DNA of 64,000 bases from Triatoma infestans (taxonomy: Eukaryota > Arthropoda > Insecta > Hemiptera > Reduviidae): positions 1-64,000 of the forward strand of contig JAAEAF010002683.1 of NCBI GenBank assembly GCA_011037195.1. The letters run 5' to 3'. A model generated the notes under the pieces. It was not told the origin of the DNA, made no database searches, and saw only the letters and a list, made by a program, of their open reading frames with translations. Positions 57,441 through 64,000 of the stretch are shown one piece after another (positions within the stretch are counted from its first letter, which is position 1; each line of letters begins with the position of its first letter). Both the position numbers and the translations under genes were made by a program.

Positions 57441-58420
57441 TTATGTTACTACTATTATATTGATTATTATATAGTCAGTGATTACAATTTCTAGGAATAT
57501 TAAAATTCTTAGGCATTTTGCCAAAGTTAGTGCGAGGTTTTTGTCGGGATTTATTGTGCAGTCCACGTCAAAATGTGGACCGGAACAGTGGCGGCAGAGC
57601 CTATTCTTTATTACATTAAAAACTCTTCGAGTAGTAGTAGGTTTTAATGGTGGTTTTTCGATTTTTATTTCGATGCCGGCATTCTGCGTGGAAATGCATT
57701 TGTCCGCAGCAACGACATGGAGATGGGGATGTGCGAGGATTAGAAGTTTTCGAGGTGACAGCGAAAACGTAGGGTTTGTTTCCGAAGCCTGTACTTCTTT
57801 TAGGGCATTAGCATAAGAAAGAGCTTCATCTAGTTTTTGAGGTAGCTTTGTTCGTACCTCATTTCGAAGCGGTTGAGGAAGTGACTTCAGGAACGCATCA
57901 CTGGCCAGTTTGTCTAAAATTGTTTGTAAGGCCTCGAGTGGGTTAGCTTGAGCTTTTAAGCTGATGACGGACTGGATATGTCTAATTCTATCCGCGAAGG
58001 TTTCAGGAGACTCCGTGGGAAGAGACTGAATATTAGTCATCTGTTGTAAGAGGACTAGTGGGGTTTTTCCTTTCTAAATCTAGCCAGAAGACGTTCTGAG
58101 ATTAGAGGATACGTTATAATTGTACCCTGGCGTCCTAATTCGGCCTTCAGCGTATCATAAAGTATTTTTGCTGAACCTGAGAGTCTAAGTGCAAGAATTT
58201 CTAGTTTAGCCGCGTCGCCCCAGCCAGACTACCACAATGGCTAATTTGGTCTAGGAAATCGGAAACACTGGCTCAATTTTCGCCATCGAAGGTGGGCAAA
58301 CTATTTATTAATTGTACATTTCTCAAGGGGCTAGCAGGTTGATTGTTAGGGGTGGCTGGAGGATTGGCTAATTGCTGCTGAGCAAGTAAATATTCGACAA
58401 TTGGTGTGATGTGTTGTAGT
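57441..58420 (-). pseudogene. gag of the LTR element, damaged
   Basis: From about 58420 downward the - strand reads QLQHITPIVEYLLAQQQL, then LRNVQLINSLPTFDGEN, a stop, SVSDFLDQISH; the longest intact piece (58040-57441) has MTNIQSLPTESPETFADRIR, a LDKLASDAFLKSLP capsid-like segment and CRHCSGPHFDVDC, a zinc-knuckle-like motif whose Cys-His spacing is one short of CxxCx4Hx4C. Gag packages element RNA. At least one stop and one shift break it. Confidence 0.65.
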
Positions 58421-58982
58421 TGTGTTGTAGTAGTTTGTGAAGCACGAGCGGTTTAGTAAAGGGCTTGTGTATATGTTTGAGATAGAGAGAGAAGTATTAA
58501 AAAATAATCAAGAGACCACCACTGTTTTTAAAATAAATATATTAATCTCTAAGTGAATTTAAATACTTTAAATACCTTAAGTACTTTTATAATATCACAA
58601 CTATTATGTTTATGAATCAATTATTTATCTAGATTAAGTGTAAAACTCTTATGTTTTAATTTATGACTGGCACTGATGCTAAGAGAGCGAAAGACAAGTG
58701 TTCTGGTTCGGTGTCTGTTTCAGACTGTTCTTGTTTGAAAGCAGAATGCAGACCGTGCTGGAAGAATGCCTACACTTAATAGTAAAAATCTTCCCCTGCG
58801 AGAAGGGGTGAAAAGACAAAGCTACCAAAGTTCTGTGAACTCTAAAAGACAAGCTAACCAGGTCCTTTGAACTCTTTCTGTAACTGTAGTCTTCTACCTG
58901 TGTGTACCCATTTTGCCAGCGAATGTGCATTTTTCTCTCAAATAAAATAGATATAATTCCTATAATTCTGGCATCCATCACA
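58421..58982 (-). repeat. 5' LTR
   Basis: About 85-90 percent like the 3' LTR by eye, with a small internal insertion near 58760-58790 and a duplicated AAAGACAAGCTA word near 58815-58860. The inner edge (58421) is uncertain. Confidence 0.72.
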
Positions 58983-60622
58983 GCGCACACTATACCAGAA
59001 TCATGATGGTAGAGCGCACACTGTGCCAGCAACACTTAGTTCTTACTTCAGTTTACATAGTTATCATTGACCAATTTTTATATGAACTTCTAATTTTACT
59101 TAACATTTAGTTAGCTTCACTATTGTATGAGTGAAAAGCTACAGAAGAAAACGACACTTGAGGGTGCAGTGATTTTCCTATTCCTCAGAACATTCTTCCC
59201 AGAAAAATGTTTTAATGAGAAAGTATTTCTATATGTAACTGGAATGTATTCAAAATTTAAAGAAAACCGTTGGAACCATTTTTAAGAAAATCGCAAAAAA
59301 AATAAATAAAACATTATTCAATTAGGTGATACCTTCGATTGATCGATTCTGACAAAAACGATATTGTCGGATTCTCTCGTAGATATTATTTAGTAGATAT
59401 TACAGCGGAAAACTGATTATATGATTACCTACATAAAATTCATCAACCTGAAGCGCAAATTTATCGGACGATTCATTTCATTATCATGGCGATTTTTTCT
59501 CAAAAAATTTAATTTAAACTTGGTGACTTTATATTCACCAAAAATCTGATGTGAAGTACTCACACGACTTTCTCTTACTAATATTATTATAATTTTACAA
59601 ATTTTACTCATTTATCTTAACACCCACATCTAAGTGGTACAGGTGTGCCAACTGTACGTTTGGAAATATTGTTCCAAATAAAAGTTATAGGTTTCTAACT
59701 GTGCAGTTAGAATGGCAAGTATAAAGGAAATCGTTATAATCGTTTTTGAGAAAATTCCAGAAAACTCAAGAATCTATTCTGTATAGCCGCTCGTTTGTTT
59801 AACCGATTTTCTTCAAACTTGGAAATGTAGCAATTAACATTAATATTATGTAGCTAATAACGATACATTATACTAAAGGTGTACTTAGAGTGGTAGCATA
59901 ATGCCACTATTTCTTCAGAAGCACTAACACAAAATTTCAGGAAAATAAAAGTGATAGATGTTTAGTTGTGTAGACAGTATAAGAAGTTTAAAGAAAATCG
60001 TTAAAGCCGTTTTCGAGAAAATACCAAGTTTAGGCTTCCTGCAATTTTCCATTATGTTCCTTGTCTGTGGAATCAGGAATTGCCTAGGTATCATTTTTTC
60101 TCCCTCAATACACATGTACTTCCTGAGAAAAACTCAATTTCGAAAATTTGACAAGATCGCAACTTACTCTCACAAGGAGTAAGAGAAAGTGAAAAGTTCA
60201 CCATTTTTATTTGAAACATTTCCGAAATCTACTATAACAGTAAACTGAGTTAGTGTATTCTGGCACATAGTAACACTGGCGAATAACTTTGGAACTAACA
60301 CTGGCGATATCATTGTAAAATCATAGCTCATGCAAAAATTTCCTTAGGTTTGCAGAGACAATGTTTCTTCTCCCTAATTTTCTAAGGAACTTAATCTTGG
60401 GACGAAGCTTGAAAACTCTAATTTTTTCTTGTAGCCCCTACAGAGTCGTCATTTCCAGAGTTTATTACAGACTGAACAGAATTGTATGTGTATGGAATGT
60501 CTCAACCTCCAGAGACAAACTGGAGCTTTCTAACAATGGCAGAGCATAGTTGGGGTAGATAATTTATTGAAGACTTCTTGTATTTGGAATCAAAGAATTG
60601 TCTAAAGTTTCTCTTCTAAAGC
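58983..60622. other. Intergenic, dispersed repeats
   Basis: No gene. End of the 31-bp array, then two dispersed repeat copies. Confidence 0.5.
59563..60192 (+). repeat. Dispersed repeat family copy with both ends
   Basis: About 630 bp from GACTTTCTCTTACTAAT to GGAGTAAGAGAAAGTG. Internal GTTATAATCGTTTTTGAGAA, CGATTTTCTTCAAACTTGGA and GTTAAAGCCGTTTTCGAGAA. The clearest complete-looking copy. Confidence 0.6.
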
Positions 60623-61035
60623 CAGACGCGCACTGAAGTGGTGTGGAGGTAGTGCAGTTTTGAAATGGTGAGAGGGATAGAAGTGTTGTGGTGCTGCGCG
60701 CACCGAAACGGCACTCCCTCTGTGTACAGTTTTCATTAGTTAAAATATCGTCAGTGAATCAAGATGCTGTTTTCCATCTTCAAATTATGAAGAAACAATG
60801 CGCAAACAGAGAATGCATTGGATTCACCCATGGGGGGGGGAAGTATAGCATTTATAATATGGTGATTAGCGTCTTGATAACGAAAAGTTTAACATATTTT
60901 ATAAAATATTACAAAAATGAAAAATCGCCAGTGACAATCCACTTCATTGTGCGCGTTGCTACCTTCATTGTTTGATTTAAATTTTACTCCTGCCACTTGT
61001 CATCACAGCAACACCTCAGTGTGCGTCCCTCCTCC
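60623..61035. mobile_element. Possible MITE (about 410 bp)
   Basis: GACGCGCACTGAAGTGGTG at the left and, inverted, GACGCACACTGAGGTGTTG at the right look like terminal inverted repeats of about 19 bp. Interior has no usable ORF. Class unknown; no clear target duplication. Confidence 0.45.
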
Positions 61036-63289
61036 TCTAATGAGTGCCCATGCAAATTCAGAAAACAGAAGGTATTTCTAAGAAACAGCAAATCGTTACA
61101 AATTTTTTAAAGAATAGGAAAGTAGAAATGGCCAGTTTATCAGAACCCAAGTACTGATAGTTGAAATTGAAATTTTTATTGAAGTTTCTTATTTCATCCA
61201 TGCTAAATACATTGAAATACAATGATCCAACCATTCTCTAACCATTCTTTATAATTAAAAACTAATTTTAGCCATCTTTAACTTTTTAGGAAACCTAAAT
61301 TCATCGCTTTCCCAGAACTTAGCTAAAATCAATTGTCAAGTAAAATTTTTTAATAAGTGCATGTTTAATGAAAATTGGAATTATATAAAAATTGCTCAAT
61401 TTACATAAATAGAACAGCTTAGTTTATGCGGACTCGAAAATATCAAGTGTTATTTCTATTCTTTTTACTTTTCTATTGTAAGAGAAAGTATTGTAATCGT
61501 GTCAAATTTTCAATATCGAGTTTTCATCAGAAATATCCGTTTTGAGGTCCCTCGAGTCCAAAAAAGTGGCTTTTAGGAAATGGTGTATATGTGTGTCTGT
61601 CTGTGCATATGTATGTGAACAGCATAGCTCAAAAACGGAAAATCGCATAAAGTTCAAACTTGATATTCCGTTAAAGAATAAAAAGAAGTATCACGGCAGT
61701 GGTTATCTGTCAAAATTCCTCAACCGGAAGTACCACTTTAGTTTTTTTTACTTTTTTGCAATTTTCTCAAAAATGGCTCCAACTATTTTCTTGAAACTTA
61801 GTATAATTAATACATATACTAAGTGCTATAACTTTTCTTATAACATTTCCCTGGAAAAATTCATATAGAAGCACTTTTGGTGGAGGGATGAGGTTAGGTT
61901 TTCCTCGAAAGTGCTATTTCAGTTTATTATTCACTTCTACCATCTAAATAATTGGTTTATCTAAATAATTAGAATTAAATTGGTTGTTGAAATTCTGTGT
62001 TTGAAAAAATCGGATGACCGAAAGTGCGTTTTTACTCAGAAGTATTTTTCAGTTTTCTATAAAACAATTCCATTTTCTTTAAACTTGTAATGTAAACTAC
62101 ACATATAAAAATCTAAAATTTTATTTGGAACATTTCTTCTGGTAAAGTCATTTAAGAGGGCTTTTGGGGGAGGGGGTGAGGTTGTTTTTTCTAAAGTGCT
62201 AACATAAGTTAATTATATAATTCTACCAGCCAAACACAATTAATTAGAAATAGATTGTTAAAATTCCGACTTTCAAGAAAATTAGTAAACTGGAAGAGCG
62301 ATTTTACTGAACAGTTTTTTCTGTTTTTGCAATTTTCACCATAAAAACGCAGACGAATTTCATTAAATTTAGTAAACTAACTATAAAATTTGTCAATTAC
62401 AATTTGGAAATTCTGAAGTAAGAGAAAGATGTTTGAGTGTAGCACACAGATTTTTTACTTTTTGAATGTGTGTTCCAATGTTCTATGCCCTTCTTCTTGA
62501 TGATTTTTGAAAACTTAATATTTTCAGATTTTAAAACAATTATAGATTTGAGGTCCCCTTGAAGGCTAAAAAGTAAATATTGTCAAGACATTTTATTCTG
62601 AATCAAGTTGCACGCAACCCACAATAATGTTTATGCAGCTCGCATGTCGCGCTCGATTATATGGCCCTTAATAGTAAATTATGGGGGTGTATGTTTCAAT
62701 ATTTTTCAATGAGGATATACATGAAAAAAAATGATTAAAAAAAAGTGATACAACTCAATGTATCTGGATTCAAAAATATTAAATGGAATTTCTATTCTTT
62801 TCTACTTTTTGAACGTGTGAACCTTTTACCAACGACCTAGTAGTTTGCCTTTACAAGCCAGGTTTCTTCATAATATTTTTCTGGGGGACATTTTTTTAAA
62901 CTAGGATATTTTTAGTTTAGACGTCTTTAATTGACCCCGTAACATCCCTTTTTCTAATCTCACAGATAAAAAAAATCATATTTCTAGTTCCGCTATATTC
63001 CGATTGTGAATAATTAGTTCTATTTTTATATAATAAATTCATTTAATAAGATAAATATAATATAATTAATATAATTTTATATAATACATAATATAATATA
63101 ATTTAAATTATTTTAGTATAATTTAATAATAAATTCAATAGCAAAGTCAATTTTAAATTGCATCGTTTCAATCGTTCTCGAAAGAAAAATATATTTGGCT
63201 ACCGCCAAGTTTTTCAAATTTCTCACATTCTTAACTTTACTGATGATCCTATATATCGTATAATTAGTATAATTATGTAGAGTAATTGA
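61036..63289. other. Intergenic, dispersed repeats
   Basis: No gene. A reverse-orientation dispersed repeat copy at 61480-62428 and a low-complexity TA/ATAA stretch at 63010-63130. Confidence 0.5.
61480..62428 (-). repeat. Dispersed repeat family copy, reverse orientation
   Basis: Bounded by GTAAGAGAAAGTATTG at 61479 and GAAGTAAGAGAAAGA at 62416. Internal CTCAAAAATGGCTCCAACTA and CAACCGGAAGTACCAC are the reverse complements of family words. Confidence 0.6.
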
Positions 63290-63790
63290 GTAATCTTTCC
63301 TTGTGTGCTGGCTTAGCGTCAGATCCAGTACTTTTCTTCTAGACTTCCCTAGCCAGCAAGTCTTTATCTCTCGGTCCCATTGAGCCATTAACTCCAATCT
63401 TCTCGTCCCATCTCCTTGCTGGTGTGGCCTCTCTCCTCCTGTTTTTTGTGTCACCCATTTTCTCACCTTTTCTACGCCAGGATTCCTTCCGGCATTCTTC
63501 TAAAGTTTTAGAATCTTTCTAATTTCCTTTTTCAATCATCTATTTTATTTCTTTGCCTTAAGCCTTATCCACATTCCTCATTTTATTGATTCCTGGTTTT
63601 TCAAGCATATCCTCCATCTTAGTACATTCAACTTCGCACGGATTCTCTGAATAGATTGTCCAGTTTCAGCTCCATAAGCGAACACATCATTGATGAAATA
63701 AAAAAAACTAATTTTATTCTCTTTGAACCAAATCTTACTCCACATTACTGGGTAAAGCATTTTCACCCTTGAAGGTTTCACACTACTTCA
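63290..63790 (-). pseudogene. LINE ORF2 C-terminal fragment
   Basis: On the - strand 63780-63578 reads KMLYPVMWSKIWFKENKISF, NDVFAYGAETGQSIQRIRAK and LNVLRW, which matches the LLYGAETW..T....RKLN.LE segment after LINE RT. Further on, about 63480-63310 has KVRKWVTQKTGG and MGREDWS-like fragments. Frames are broken. Confidence 0.6.
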
Positions 63791-64000
63791 TGTAGCTTTT
63801 CTTTATGTAATATGATGATGGATTGCTATATAGTATTACACATATAAATATATATATGGGCGGCATTTCGACTTGGCATTTCTCACTATTCTATTTGACA
63901 TTTTTTTCAAACTAGGAATTTAGTTTCAGGCGTCTCAAAATTTTTAGGAAACCTAAATTCATCGCTTTCTCAGAACTTCGCTAAAATCAGTTGTCAAGTA
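63791..64000. other. Window end, direct repeat
   Basis: 63935-64000 (TTTTTAGGAAACCTAAATTC onward) repeats 61283-61343 with few changes. Confidence 0.7.

Larger units (their letters stand above)
54974..58982 (-). mobile_element. Defective LTR retrotransposon (Gypsy-like size and TSD)
   Basis: Two long terminal repeats flank a 2.9-kb interior on the - strand. GCGC at 54970-54973 and 58983-58986 is a 4-bp target duplication. A polypurine tract (AGGAGGGAGGACAA, - strand) lies directly before the 3' LTR. Only gag is recognisable; no protease, RT or integrase was seen, and the primer binding site and leader appear deleted because gag codons run into the 5' LTR. Non-autonomous and dead. Confidence 0.78.

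Noticed and set aside
57478..57816. 112-codon + strand frame
   Set aside because: It is the antisense shadow of the gag fragment.

Overview
This is an AT-rich nuclear window from an insect. Genes are split into short exons with GT..AG introns, and the spaces between exons are filled with LINE, Penelope, Helitron, piggyBac and LTR-element remains plus short dispersed repeats. A hemipteran such as a planthopper would fit, but nothing here proves the order. Most of the longer open reading frames are chance frames or transposon debris; the real host exons are short and were found by splice sites and protein similarity. All similarity statements come from memory of the families; no search was run.

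Two host genes are present and converge. (1) On the + strand, the last five exons (3014-29530) of a family B GPCR that reads as the pigment-dispersing factor (PDF) receptor, the neuropeptide receptor that synchronises circadian clock neurons. The 5' exons lie outside the window. One intron, 3117-28169, is about 25 kb and holds most of the transposon debris. (2) On the - strand, a complete procollagen-lysine 2-oxoglutarate 5-dioxygenase (Plod): 16 coding exons from 52411 down to 38435, all joining in frame to 718 residues, with signal peptide, glycosyltransferase part and intact Fe(II)/2-oxoglutarate centre. A second signal-peptide-like exon at 54002-54173 has the same donor phase and may be an alternative first exon.

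Region by region: 1-3013 intron/flank; 3117-28169 the giant Pdfr intron with a LINE RT relic (4.3-5.3 kb), another LINE tail (6.3 kb), an I-like LINE (9328-15598, 11-bp target duplication) inserted into the RNase H region of an older antisense LINE (9.0-16.2 kb), a 1.97-kb Helitron remnant with both termini (18646-20610), a second antisense RNase H relic (21.6 kb), an inverted Penelope-like cluster with a GIY-YIG domain (23.6-25.7 kb), and an antisense LINE with a fold-back (25.7-27.3 kb); 28170-29530 the four clustered 3' exons of Pdfr; 29531-38434 intergenic, with a piggyBac transposase relic (30.0-30.5 kb), repeats and an antisense LINE 3' end (37.1 kb); 38435-54173 Plod, whose introns hold Penelope-type terminal sequences as large hairpins; 54974-58982 a defective antisense LTR retrotransposon with 4-bp target duplication; 58983-64000 dispersed repeats, a possible MITE and an antisense LINE fragment.

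The two genes have no evident functional link. The most interesting items are the two candidate signal-peptide exons of Plod, the nested LINE insertion, the Penelope-type hairpins with hammerhead-like cores, and a high-copy repeat family ending in AGTAAGAGAAAGT that occurs more than ten times.
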